Source: Akebia trifoliata
Taxonomy: Eukaryota; Streptophyta; Magnoliopsida; Ranunculales; Lardizabalaceae
Length of the DNA: 64,000 bases
Assembly: GCA_017979445.1 (NCBI GenBank)
Contig: CM030715.1
Location: 36,143,756 to 36,207,755, forward strand
Direction: 5' to 3'
Shown here: positions 26,070 through 37,539 of the stretch, one piece after another
How positions within the stretch are numbered: position 1 is the first letter of the stretch
Layout of the letters: the number at the start of each line of letters is the position of its first letter
Notes under the pieces: generated by a model
Seen by the model: only the letters and a program-made list of their open reading frames with translations
The model's database searches: none
Told to the model about the DNA's origin: nothing
Program-made: the position numbers and the translations under genes

Positions 26070-27240
26070 AAAAATGGTACATTCGGAAACTAACAAAATG
26101 CGTAACAATTACTGTTACAACATGCAAGTAAAAATGAAGCATCCGGCAAAATCTCAAGGAATTTGGGCGCCACGTCACCGCGCCGCGGCTAGCCAAGACC
26201 GCGCCGCGGTCATTTCGAGGAATTTGTCCTCGAGATTTTTACAGAAGCTTTGGTGGTTGTAACTGATTGGGTCATTCGAATCGAATTATCCGCCAAATCA
26301 CCTCGATTACCCGAATACAAACATTATAAATTTGAGGGTTGATTTCTAAGAAGGGGTCCCCTCTTGGGTCCCTCTTGAACCTCTTCTTCTCCCCAATTTC
26401 TCTGCATAGTTCCTAGTTTTTCTTTTAGAGAGAGTGTTTTGTAATAGTGAGAGGATCAAGAGTTGATTGTATTAGTTTTTCCCCCATTAGTTCTTATTGT
26501 AATTCGTTGGAGAACCATTTAAAGAAGGAATCACAAGTTGCAACTCTGTTTTACATTCTCCTCTCCATCTAGTGTCTTCTTTATTTTCTTATTGTTGCAA
26601 CCATGACCCTTGCTATGAGTGGCTAGATCCTCTTTAGAGAGATCAAGGATGCCGGAGCAAGTTCATTCTATTTATGTTATTTCAATTCTATATTTCTATG
26701 TTTAATGTTAAATCTGTGAATCTTTTCATGATAAGATCATCCAATTTATACTTCCATTTCAAGCTTTGATGAGTATTACTTAGATAAGTTCAAGAACACT
26801 CATGCTCTGTGATGAATGGAAGCATAAGTCGGATAATCTTGCCTAAATCAAAGATCTTCATGAATACTTTTGGGTTCCAATCAATAGATACATCGAATCA
26901 TCTTCCGATCCACGAGTAATGACTTGCTACGTGGATTGAGTCATATTTAGAATTAATTAGCATTTTGGATGACTTGCAATGGTAGACTTGAGATCTCTAA
27001 GCCCTTTCTCACTAGTTTCAATTTCTCTTTTCTATTGTTAATTTTCATTTTCTAATTTGCAACAAATCTGTTTTGTTTTTAAATGAATCTGTTTTCTAAT
27101 TCTGTTTTGGCCCTTTTATTCGAATGAGATTTTGAATCCAAACTATCCTTGTGGAACGAATTCGACTTGCCCAAAATCTTAGTTCACATCTTAATCTCTG
27201 CATTTATTTAGCAAAATTTACAACTCGATCAATGACACTA
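26070..27240 (+). mobile_element. Probable Athila/Tat-type LTR fragment
   Basis: A GC-rich doublet of CCGCGCCGCGG (26,178-26,209) in AT-rich DNA, then a TATAAATTTGAGGG site (about 26,328), CT-rich leader, a 'ATGAGTGGCTAGATC' block and a 'CTTGTGGAACGAATTCGAC' block near the end. This order is familiar from LTRs of that group. No primer site or internal region follows, so a solo LTR is likely. Confidence 0.4.
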
Positions 27241-27614
27241 TCAAGATACTAGAAAATCATCAATTAATCTTACTATGTTCACAAAAATGGGAATGTCTAG
27301 AAGATCTATTTTTAGACAAGATTGATTGATGGTTTGTAGATTGATAGTTCATAAATTATCTTTTATTTTTTAATTTTTATGATGGGGTTCCAAACCATTG
27401 GCCTCCCAACTAGTTGGGGATTAGGCAATTGGCCTCTTAGAGCACTGTATCTTGCCCACAAATACTGTGAAAACGAAGGGGTTTGATCTCAAGACCTCTC
27501 CCTTGTTCATAAATTATCTTGACGTTTTATACGAACTGTAATAACGATAACTTTTTATTATCAGTTTTTATCTTTTATTTTTTGTATTTTTATATGGTTT
27601 ATATGGTGGATTAG

Positions 27615-28430
27615 TTAAAATTTCTTTATAGCCATTGCCCCATTAAAACAAAAAAAAAATTTTCTCTCTCTCTCTCTACAAATCAACATTTGAGGTAGGA
27701 TTGCGATAATCTGACTGTCCCACGTGGCAAACTCAATTGACTTCCCTGACATGACCAGTTTGGGAACCATAGATCTATGCTCCTCGAGATACACGGATGC
27801 ACTTTCCCATTAAAAAAAGTGTATCTCAAGGGAACCGTCTATCCCGAGGAGCGCAGATCTATTATTCTCGAACTTGTCACGTCAGGGTAGTGGATTGAGT
27901 TAGCCACATTAGGTAGTTAAATTATCATGACTCTTTGAGGTTTAACATCCTTAGCTTCTTCATTAAATTATGGAGAGCAACTCCTAAGTCAAAGCCAAAG
28001 CCAAAGCCGACTGGGAGGATTGATTTGTGGAATTAGAGCACAAGATGACTAAGATCATCAGATTTGGACCGTACAATACCAGAAGTAGCTTAAATAGCAA
28101 ATTTGATCGATTGTCTCATAGTTGAGTATCATTTTTATTTTCTTTTACTCTATGTATCAATTAAATGAGTTAGATTTTTTTTGGTTTTTTCTGCATTTTC
28201 TCTGTTTCAAATTCTACTTGTAATTTGGAGATGATTATATGGAGTGTTGGAGACATCAATCAAATTAGTCAGATTTGGGGATTGTACGGTTCAAGAACTA
28301 ACTTGAAAGTGCCAATTTAATCTTCAAAGCGAGAGAATTTCCTTCCACAAGGTTAGATCATATCCCTTTATTTATTTATTTTCTCTATTTAAATTCCATG
28401 GTTCATTCATTTTGGGATTATTTCATTTTT
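27615..28430 (+). pseudogene. Unidentified gene fragment, copy 2 (broken)
   Basis: It matches copy 1 from the CT-rich leader to the TTCCTTCCACAAGGTTAGAT block. Here the frame has a stop after five codons, and the position of the copy 1 donor reads ATGAGT, so the GT is lost. A 237-bp MITE is inserted in the leader part. Confidence 0.6.
27697..27933. mobile_element. Foldback MITE with 8-bp duplication
   Basis: 237 bp; the two halves are inverted copies of about 95 bp (shared AGATCTATGCTCCTCGAGAT-type block). TTTGAGGT is duplicated at 27689-27696 and 27934-27941. It sits inside the second copy of the gene fragment described at 27,615. Confidence 0.88.
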
Positions 28431-29888
28431 GTTCCGAAATATGACATTATTATTTTTAATTTGAAATTTGTGAGATTTTAGAAATTAAAATTTTAAGTAT
28501 TACTTATTATTTAAAATGAATTGTATTTTAATTTTATAAGAAATAATATATTTTATTGTGTTTGATAAGAAATAAGCATTTGAAACATGAAAAAAAAAAA
28601 AAAAACAATTTACCGATTTTAGCAATGTGTAACAAACATAATTCTACATCTAAATAAATAATTTTTTCAGCACTTAAATTTAACGTTTATAAGTTTCAAC
28701 AATTAAAGTCATTCAACACTTATTTTTTTCAGTTTAACAAACAACGCTAAGACCTTACAAATCTTAATGTTGGAGCTATTTTCCGCGAAGATCAGACAAT
28801 GACTTGTCCCGTGGAATTCCTGTAAAAGATTAACCACTAAAGTCCGACCATCAGATCAGATCCGATCCTGAAATCTACAATGGAACAAAGGGGGCATTGT
28901 CCCATGTGGCGATGAAACCTAGGGCGTAGGTGGTGGGCACTCAAAGCGGGACCTATACGCCCTAGCAAGCAAGATGGGCTCAATTCAACCATTAATAAGA
29001 TTTAATAGTTTAAGTTGTACATTATTAAATCTAATTTACTGCCCATAATTTATGGTTTAAATTATTAAGGACGTTGAGCAAATTGAACTCTAACCAATTG
29101 TTTGTGTCTTATACAAACTTAACCTTCCATCTTGTTGACGTGGATGACTATTCTAAATTTCTAATCAATAGGACTTGATTGGAGAATACATAGTTATCCT
29201 CAGAGTGGACAATAATAGGAAGATCAAATTTTGGGCTGTCCGTTGCTTATGTTTGAAAACAATTAGCAAAGGAATAATCTTTCACTTATTGTCTTTTTTT
29301 ATTTATTTCATATTTAAAGGAATTCTCCTCGTTTTTTCTCTTTAATTTGTACCACATTTCATACTTTGATTCACGAAGAAGATTTTCTCGACCATCTTAG
29401 GAATATTTCCTTTGATTTTGTTATATGGACACATGTACAGTTTGAATGCTGATTGCAAATATAATTTCTTTTACCATATAGAAAGAGAAGTGCTTGGTTG
29501 CAATGGTAACTCTATACTTGATTTTAAGTGGCGTAAGGTGCATCTGCTTGATAATAATCCTAAAGATTTGTCAGATGTCAATCCCAAAAATCAGGGTCCT
29601 CTGGGCTAACACTCCACAACACGTCTAATTAGGATATGGGTTAGGGTCTTGGCTGTAGACCCCCCCAATACAAGAAAGTAAGTAAGCAGTATGTGGCTCA
29701 CTAAATTAAAGCATGACCAAATATTTTATGAAAAACCCCAAGGGCCCATCATACTAAAACACATCACTATAGAGTACATAAAAACGATTTTTATGTCCAT
29801 CATCGATATTCAAATTTTTAACTACAAATAGGAAAGTAGCAACATTAAGAGAGAAACTTAATAGAGAGAGTATTAACAAAGTAGAGAG
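28431..29888. other. Region 3' of MGL, no gene seen
   Basis: AT-rich; the MGL 3' UTR should lie in the last few hundred bases. The small open frame at 29,412 shows no recognisable domain. Confidence 0.5.
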
Positions 29889-32130
29889 CTAAACATTGAC
29901 TCTAGCAAATGCCTTGTCAAATTGGCTCCATCTCTGCTCAAGCAACCCAGTATATCCGATTGACATCCTCACCAAACCAGGTGAAATACCTGCAAGCTCC
30001 TTCTCCTCTGTATTCATCTCACTACTTGTACTACTACCCGAGCACGACATGAGAGTCTCATAGTAACCCAAGCTTACAGCCATGAAACCAAACTGAGTGC
30101 AATTCTGCAATTGATACATCAACTTGTTTGCTCTTTCCTCTGTCTCCATGTCCACACACAGAATGCCACCGTACCCATATTCCTGGTTCGACATCGACTT
30201 CAGAAGTGTGTGCTGAGGGTGTTCTTCCAGGCCTGGGTAAATGACTTTGAGTCCTAGTTTCTTCATCCTAGTAGCGAACACCAATGCTCGATGACAATGT
30301 TCCTTTACTCTCAAGCTTAAGTGAGGAATTCTCTCCGAAAGCTCAAACGCTACCTTAGGGTTCATGGTGGGGCCTAGAAGCATTAATGCCCCTTGGTGAA
30401 GATCCATCATGGAATTCACTAAGTTTGCTGGCCCACATACTGCACCTGTTTGATGGTCACAATCACAATCACAATAACCATGATCGATCGATCAATCATT
30501 AATAGGATATATTTTTATATTATCGACACACTGTCGATCATGTACAATTATGGATATCATTTTAAATAGAAGCTTCATGCAATTTAATAAGATATTTTAT
30601 ATAAATGGGGCATAACTTCTTATCCGGTCTAGAATTAGATCCAAATAAATAATTTATTTCACCGAAAAAAAAAAAAAATTTTAAGATAAAATCATTTAAT
30701 CTGTTTATTTTGCTTGATCACCAATAAAATGAATTAGACCAACTTAGTAAGGGAAATTTAAAAAGCCTCATTAACCATCAAAAACAAAATCTCAAAACAC
30801 TCTCCATTAGATTACAATTGGCATTTTTTTGAAGGGGTGTTTCAAATTTTGCAGAAATCAAAATGCCACGTGTCTTCTAATGAAGAGGGGTTACTTCAAA
30901 ATTTTCCTACGGTGTCTATTCTTCAATAAATTCTAGTCAAAGGCGATGGCTGAAAATGAGAGGAGAAGAATCTCTGGGAACCTTTTGTTTTTTCCTCCCA
31001 TATTATTGTTCGTTTGAGGATAAAAAGGTCCTTCGGGCCCACATGGATGGATTCAAATCTATGAGGGAAAAACTCATTAAATCCAAATAATACCGTGACT
31101 TCTAAAAGCCATTACTCGTGTCTGGTAGTATTAATGGTGGGCCAGGCCCATGATCCACGAGGAAGATACGAATCCTTCATCAGATCTGATGACACTCCCA
31201 TCCATATTCGACATATTTTTTTGTGGCTTTGTTTTGTTTCTATCTTAATTAGCCTACCACGTGCGACATAAATTTCAGGTCATTTCAGATCTTACTTGAC
31301 ACGTGTGCGAAAAAGAGGGGTATTCACTAATAATCAGTGCACGTGAACATACCTGCGATGATGTCTGCTCCACCGCTGATATATTTAGAGATACTATGGA
31401 TCACGACATCTGCGCCGAGGCGTGCGGGAGACAACACCATGGGAGCGAACGTATTGTCCACCACAACCTTCACTCCCTTATCGTGCGCTATCCTGGACAA
31501 CTCGGGCACGTTGGCAACCGTTAGTGTAGGGTTTGACATTGACTCCACGTACAACACCTTCGTCTTTCCCTCCACGATCGACTCCTTCACCATCTCGAGA
31601 TCTCTAACGTCCACAAACGTTGTCGTTATGTTACAAACCCTTGGAAGAAAATGGGACAGCAAAGCATGGGTCCCACCATACAAGGTCCGTGATGCAACCA
31701 CGTGTCCACCGCTGCTACACAATTGCATCAACACAGATGATATGGCGGACATCCCACTGGCTGTGCAATAGGCGGCCTCTGTACCCTCCAAGGCAGCCAT
31801 CTGACGGCTGAGATTTAACACAGTAGGATTAAAGTGACGGCTGTAGATGAAGAAGTCTCGATCGGGACCCAACTCGCCGGAGAACATACGACGCATAGTT
31901 TCCGGCTCCATAACGGTGAACGTGGCGGAAGCTTCGATCGACATGTTGACTCCACCATGTTCACCAAACTCGTGACGCGAAGTCGCTAGAGCCGCCGCTG
32001 GATCATCCCAAACCCACAGGGCCGCCGCCGCCGATTTCTTGGTCACAATGTGATTTTCTCGCTCAAAATCTTCTGTTCCGCTTCTCTTCTTGCCCAAAAG
32101 AAGCGTGTTTCTTTGCTCTGTTTCGGTCAT
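29889..32130 (-). CDS. MGL: L-methionine gamma-lyase, PLP-dependent (2 exons)
   Basis: Exon 1 is 32130-31353 and exon 2 is 30445-29889 (reverse strand), with a 907-bp GT-AG intron in phase 1; the product is 444 residues, close to Arabidopsis MGL (about 441). It belongs to the Cys/Met-metabolism PLP enzymes (fold type I). Visible signatures are YSRHFNPT (the Tyr/Arg pair that contacts the cofactor phosphate of the neighbouring subunit), the YGGTHALL stretch, and HSISKYISGGAD, whose lysine (residue 249) should be the Schiff-base lysine. The C-terminal SCSGSSTSSE and SPGLVRMSIGY motifs are typical of plant MGL rather than cystathionine gamma-synthase or beta-lyase, and no plastid leader is seen, so it is probably cytosolic. 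By family knowledge it splits methionine into methanethiol, 2-oxobutanoate and ammonia, feeding isoleucine synthesis. Nothing in the frame is broken. Confidence 0.95.
30446..31352 (-). other. MGL intron, with two possible acceptors 6 nt apart
   Basis: The donor (31352) reads GCAG|GTATGT on the gene strand. The acceptor region reads CAG-GTG-CAG, so splicing at either CAG keeps the frame, differing by two residues (Gly-Ala). The first acceptor gives IIAGAVCG, which fits the family. The intron holds AT-rich sequence and one CACGTG core near 30,870; I see no gene in it. Confidence 0.75.
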
Positions 32131-32190
32131 TTTGTTGGAGAGGAAGATGTGGTTTTCTTTCTATAAAAGCTAAAGAGCTTCTTTATATGT

Positions 32191-32193
<3 letters not shown>

Positions 32194-32238
<45 letters not shown>
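32194..32238. repeat. (AG)n microsatellite in the MGL promoter/leader
   Basis: About 22 uninterrupted AG units lie between the two copies of the duplicated TATA-containing sequence. On the gene strand this is a CT run, a common plant core-promoter or leader feature, and probably length-polymorphic. Confidence 0.9.
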
Positions 32239-32243
<5 letters not shown>

Positions 32244-32292
32244 GATGGGGACGGAGATGTTGTGGTGTTTTTTTCCCAACTGAAAGAGCTTC

Positions 32293-32300
32293 TTTATATA
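32293..32300 (-). promoter_or_regulatory. TATA-like box of MGL (distal copy)
   Basis: On the gene strand this reads TATATAAA, about 165 bp before the start codon. A 17-bp sequence containing it (32283-32299) is repeated at 32172-32188, so a second TATA-like box (CATATAAA) lies about 55 bp before the ATG. Either could serve. Confidence 0.45.
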
Positions 32301-33388
32301 GAAATAAAGAGAGATGGTGGGGAAATTGGTTAAAGAGGGTCTCGAACGTATTTAGGACAGAGTATACGTTTTCGATGGCATGAGTAAGCTATTACGTGTC
32401 AAATAGACCTCCATAGGTACAGTGAATCTGGTCCTTTTCTTAATTGGACTTTTCTAATCAGACGGACGATTGAGATGAGAGGAAATTACAAAAAAATTCC
32501 TAATATCACCGGACAACCTACATTAAAACTAAATATAACCCGATATATGTTCGGTATACAAACACATCATCTGTTGATCAAGACAGGCCACATTCATATC
32601 TCGATGAACGTGGCCTCATTTGTGAATGTGTTACATGGCATGTGGTCTAGGGGGTTAGAAAACAAGTTTTTATCCCAATATATATGTATAATGTTATTGT
32701 TAATTTTATATTATTTTAAAATACAAGAATTAAAATAGGCTCCAAACAGGAATACAAGTTACCAAATAAGTGTATATGTCGAGTCTATGTAGTTAAAAAA
32801 ATAGAATAAAAAGGAAACTTTATCATTCCTTAACATTGGTTCAATGTATCTTATAAATAAAATAAGAGTCATTGTTAGTGAAAGATTTGACAAATTGTAA
32901 AATTTATTAGAAATCTTATGAAATTAATGTATCAAATCTGTTGTTTCTAATTTTAGTAACAAATCTTTTGTTTTTTTTTTCTTTTTTCATATAAACCAAC
33001 CCCAAACAACTTTTTAGTTTAGGAACACGTGAAAATAAAGACTATGCTTATCTTTGAGATCAAATTTTGAGATAGGTCCAACTTGAATCCCAAGGTTGAT
33101 CCAACATGTGTCATGAGTTTAAGATATAACACAAAACTACCAAATGTGCATGATCAAAGAAATAAATTAGACTTAGTTTTCTTTCATATTTGGAAATACC
33201 AATTCAATATGGAACAAAGATTTAATGTTTTGAATTTTATGTGCTAAGTTGATGAGCCATTGACAATCTGCCACGCCACGTGTATTGGAAAGAAAAAAAG
33301 TGATAGTGATTGGTTAGTGGAGAGAGAATTTTGGAAGAAAATTTCTTAGTATATAATTTTATATTTTTCAATACATATGACGGGGTGC
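32301..33388. other. Upstream region of MGL
   Basis: AT-rich, with a CCACGTGT G-box near 33,277. It ends at the LTR element, so the available promoter is about 1.1 kb. Confidence 0.5.
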
Positions 33389-33393
33389 CATTG

Positions 33394-33976
33394 TGTAACG
33401 GCCACATCATCTGTCACCTAGACTTAGGTGTAAGCTCGCCCCGGAGCTACCCGGGAGCACCCATGTAATACTATGTAAGGCTCGTTATGAAGCCATGTCA
33501 GCCCCCGTACCAGGGCATATCTGTTAGCTTAGGGTACGTGTCAGCCCCGTGCCAGGGCACACTTGTTAGCTTAGTAGCATTTTCGTAATAAGGGAATATG
33601 ACCGGCCTCTACTTTTGATGTTTCCTTCTGGAAACCTAGTAAAGACTTAGCATACACTTTGTAAGAAGGGTGTCAGTGCTATCCCAATCCCCGGCCTACA
33701 CCCACGTTGTTGAAGCCCTTGAAGCCCAGCTCCGTGGAAGTCCCGCGTGTCATAGGATCATCATTTGCTTGTAACGCATATATTGCTTTTGTAACGCGTT
33801 GCACCGTGTAATTTAATATTATATCAACAAAGTTGCCTCCGGGCTTTATCTCGTGTTGCCTTGTTTACTTGTTTGCTAGCTACGTGTGTGTGGTGTACGA
33901 TCATTTTACAAGCTTGCAAGTGGATTTGACCCCCTTGCGCCGCACGACCCCGCTTCGAAAGAATAGGGCCATGACA
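33394..33976 (+). repeat. 5' LTR
   Basis: 583 bp, TG...CA ends, preceded by the CATTG duplication and followed by the PBS. It contains the same short internal CAGCCCC...GGGCA repeats as the 3' LTR. Confidence 0.95.
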
Positions 33977-33978
33977 GT

Positions 33979-33990
33979 TGGTATCAGAGC
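33979..33990 (+). other. Primer binding site (initiator tRNA-Met)
   Basis: TGGTATCAGAGC is the standard plant Ty3/gypsy and Ty1/copia primer site; it starts two bases after the LTR. Confidence 0.9.
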
Positions 33991-34061
33991 AGCAGTTGTT
34001 TGAGCACAGTTGATATTCCCCCTAGCTATTCTCCCGAGATTTCATTTAGTTCACGCGAACG

Positions 34062-35264
34062 ATGGTAAGAGGAACTACTAGTACCGCAGACCAACCCGCT
34101 CCAAACACACCACCACCACGTACAAACAAGGAACGCATTGAGGTATTGGAGGAAAAGATAGGTATGCTATCCGGTATTGTTGATGGTATTGCGCGAATAG
34201 ATGATCGCCAGAGCACGCTGGAGGAAAGATCCAAGACATTCAGAGCTAGAGTGACAGCCCTTGAGGAAGATACCCGAGACAACCTAGCCGTCTTACAGGA
34301 ACAGATTACGGAGCTCACTACGAATGTAGGTCTCCTAGTCCGTGCCGTCGGTAACGAACGGCCTACCAGTAGTGATGCTTCTCCCTCGCGTTTGCGAGTA
34401 CCCGATCCACGTACCTTCGATGGTGTTCGCGATGCGAAAGAGCTCGAGAATTTCCTGTTCGACATGGAGCAGTACTTCCGTGCAGCTCGTCCGGATTCCG
34501 AAGAGGTAAAAGTAACAACTGCTTTTATGTATCTTGCAGGTGACGCCAAGCTATGGTGGCGGACAAAGCACACCGAGATGGAAAGTGGCAAATGTTCCAT
34601 CGATACATGGGAGGACCTCAAGAAAGAATTGAAGCAGCAGTTCTTACAATAGAACGTGGAGTTCATTGCCCGCAGAAAGTTGAGGCAACTCTAACATACA
34701 GGTACAGTTCACGAGTACGTCAAGCAGTTTTTCGCCTTGATGCTTGATATCCGTGACATGTCAGAGAAAGACAAGTTGTTCTCGTTCCAAGAAGGACTCA
34801 AGCCTTGGGTTCAAACAGAGCTCCAACGGCAACGTGTGGAAGATCTCGCGTCTGTAATTGCAGCAGCCGAGCGGTTGACTGATTATACTCCCGCGGGAGG
34901 GAGCCAACAGTATGTACATCCTCAGTCGAAGGGTTACTACCAACAACCTGAGTACACAAAGAAGTCTTCGAGTGGCAAGAATGGAAGGCATAGAAAGAGT
35001 TCCAGTCCGGGATCCTCACGGAACTCCTCTCATTCACAGAGCAGAAGTACCTCGCCAGTCAAGCGTCGTCACAAGCATGGATGTGTTTTGTGTGGTGGGC
35101 CTCACAAGACATTCAAGTGCCCACAGCGAGCCAAACTGACTGCACTATTAGCTTCCCAGAGTGACCCTAGTCACGAGAGTAGGAATGGACAAGATTATGA
35201 AGATTCTCCTCATATGAGAGCCTTGCATCTTTTGAATGCAATGAAGCAGACATCTGAGACTTAG
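34062..35264 (+). pseudogene. gag: gag of the LTR element, broken by in-frame stops
   Basis: One frame runs from ATG 34062. The N-terminal third holds a coiled-coil-like stretch (about residues 22-90), followed by a retrotransposon gag domain with an F-x-G-V-R-D-A-K-E-L-E-N-F entry and an LWWR motif near residue 165. The frame is interrupted by TAG at 34650-34652 and TAA at 34692-34694, then stays open through an SR-rich basic linker and a CCHC-like knuckle (CVLCGGPHKTFKC, spacing 2-3-4). TAG at 35262-35264 ends it. No frameshift is needed: all pieces are in the same frame, so the damage is point mutation. The protein would package the element RNA; this copy cannot make an intact one. Confidence 0.85.
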
Positions 35265-36842
35265 AATAGCCAGAAACGGAAGGGTCTTATGTATGTCGAT
35301 ATTGAAGTTGGTGGGAAGACCACCCAGACAATGGTTGATACAGGAGCTACTCACAGTTTCATTACCCCTGCAGAGGCGAAACGTCTCAATATCCGGCTCG
35401 ATAAGGGTTCAAGCCGTATGAAAGCTGTAAACTCCCAAGTCACTCCTATCCAAGGTTCGGCCAAGTCAGTGTCCGTCAAGATAGGTACGTGGAAGGGTAA
35501 GCTTGATTTACTCGCAGTTCCGCTCGATGAGTTCAGAGTTGTCATTGGGATGGATTTCATGCGACAGAACAGGGTTGTACCGATGCCATTCGCCAACACC
35601 TTGGGCATGTTAGGTGAATGTCCAAGCTTTGTTCCCATCTCCACAGGCAAGGAAGAGGGAAATTTGATTTCAGCCATTCAGGTGAAGAAAGGTAAGCAAC
35701 CGTACATTGCTTCCTTGAGAGTTGAAGCCGAAGAACAGGATCATAGTTCAACTCCCACACAAATTACACAGGTTTTAGCAGAAGTTGATGACGAGATAGC
35801 AAATTTGCTTCCGAAGACACTACAACCACGTAGGTCAACAGATCATCAGAATGAATTGCTACCTGTTGCCACACCTCTTATAGAGAGGCCTTACAGGATG
35901 AATCTTCCAAGACTAGCTGAGTTGAGCAAGCAACATAAGTATGGGTCTTCGCGACGTTGTATCGATTATCGAGCAGTGAAGAAGATCACCATCAAGAACA
36001 AGTATCCTATCCAGCAGAGTGCCGACTTGTTTGATAAGCTTGGGACAGCCAAGTATTTTTCAGAGTTAGGTCAGAGATCAGGTTACTGTAAGTTTCAAGT
36101 TGCAGAAGAAGCCCCTCAGTTACTTCGTCAGAGAGTCAGCAAGAATTGTGATGTACCTCAGAGTGTTGTCAGCGTCAGAGATTCAAGAATCACAGGGAAG
36201 TTATGGAACGGACCATGCAGATTACTTAGATTCCAGCTTGATTTTCCGAGCAGGGTACATCGTCAATCAGTTTGGCCAACGGAGAGATTCAGTTCTGCGT
36301 TGGAGTATTTTAGGCATCTTGCCAATGCCGATTATCAGAATTGGGCGAATTTGTTCAATTCAACCTTTCAAAAGAACTCTTCCTCCAACAAGAGTACTTT
36401 TGAACTTACATCAAGCCAACAGTATTTAACTTCTCACACTATTGTTTCAGGCTACAGGAGACACAGTCCAAGGACGTACAGGTTTGCTAAACTCTGGTTA
36501 CCGTACAGGTTACACAGCATCTACTCTGTCATCCATGCAAGAAGTTTCAAGTCGTACCAAGCAGATCTAGGAGATCCGGCGCGCAGCATTCCAACACGTA
36601 CCACTTCTCATTCAGCTTTTCAGCCAGAGCGTGTTGTCGACAAAGTTCTCGAAGACGTCATTTCAGCAGCAGTTCCATTCAGCAACAACAGCAGCAGCAC
36701 GTGGAGTACTTCATCACACAGAACATGCCAGAATTTGAAGCTACACAGGAGAGTGCAGAGAACCTACAACCTTTCAAGCAGCCGATTGAAGAGTTTGTCA
36801 GGTCAATGCGACGAGGACGTCTACAGAATAGGTGGGGGAGAC
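35265..36842 (+). pseudogene. pol: pol remnant: protease plus start of reverse transcriptase
   Basis: In the same frame as gag, after the TAG at 35262. The aspartic protease is recognised by DTGATHSFI (about 35,337-35,363) and the later VVIGMDF. The frame continues to a short reverse-transcriptase start (CIDYRAVKKITIKNKYP, then LFDKLGTAKYFSEL, about 35,955-36,070). After about 36,110 the likeness stops: the catalytic YxDD region, RNase H and integrase are absent. The frame from 35289 stays open to 36917, into the 3' LTR, 542 codons in all. The last 740 bp before the LTR are unidentified; a different frame there (about 36,660-36,842) reads as a Gln-rich stretch ending next to the purine tract. 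Most of pol has been deleted or replaced. Confidence 0.8.
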
Positions 36843-37423
36843 TGTAACGGCCACATCATCTATCACCTAGAGTTAGGTGTAAGCTCGCCCCGGAGCTACC
36901 CGGGAGCACCCATGTAATACTATGTAAGACTCGTTATGAAGTCATGTCAGCCCCCGTACCAGGGCATATCTGTTAGCTTAGGGTACGTGTCAGCCCCGTG
37001 CTAGGGCACACTTGTTAGTTTAGTGGCATTTTCGTAATAAGGGAGTATGACCGGCCTCTACTTTTGATGTTTCCTTCTGGAAACCTAGTAAAGACTTAGC
37101 ATACACTTTGTAGGAAGGGTGTCAGTGTTATCCCAATCCCCGGCCTACACCCACGTTGTTGAAGCCCTTGAAGCCCAGCTCCGTGGAAGTCTCGCGTGTC
37201 ATATGATCATCATTTGCTTGTAACGCATATATTGCTTTTGTAACGCGTTGCACCGTGTAATTAATATTATATCAACAAAGTTACCTCCGGGCTTTGCCTC
37301 GTGTTGCCTCGTTTACTTGTTTGCTAGCTACGTGTGTGTGGTGTACGATCATTTTACAGGCTTGCAAGTGGATTTGACCCCTTGCGCCGCACGACCCCGC
37401 TTCGAAAGAATAGGGCCGTGACA
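36843..37423 (+). repeat. 3' LTR
   Basis: 581 bp, about 97 percent identical to the 5' LTR by hand comparison; followed directly by the second CATTG. Confidence 0.95.
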
Positions 37424-37539
37424 CATTGACTCATCAATTTAGGACATGAAATTCAAACATCAAATCTTGATTGTTGTAAACGAAATAAAGATGAAAGCAA
37501 AAGAGTCCTAAACATTTTGAATCTGTCATAGTCGAAAAT

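Larger units (their letters stand above)
33394..37423 (+). mobile_element. Non-autonomous Ty3/gypsy-type LTR retrotransposon
   Basis: The element is 4,030 bp long. The LTRs are 33394-33976 and 36843-37423, both starting TGTAACGG and ending TGACA. Perfect CATTG target-site duplications flank it (33389-33393 and 37424-37428). A primer binding site matching the 3' end of initiator tRNA-Met (TGGTATCAGAGC, 33979-33990) follows the 5' LTR by two bases, and a purine tract (36831-36841) precedes the 3' LTR. The inside encodes gag, a zinc knuckle, an aspartic protease and only the start of reverse transcriptase. RNase H and integrase are absent, so it needs enzymes from a related element. By hand count the LTRs differ at about 18 substitutions (mostly transitions) and two 1-bp indels, about 3 percent, so the insertion is not new. 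Confidence 0.95.

Noticed and set aside
31337..31771. 144-residue plus-strand frame
   Set aside because: Shadow of MGL exon 1.
34046..34666. 206-residue minus-strand frame
   Set aside because: Shadow of the gag frame on the plus strand, which has clear gag motifs.
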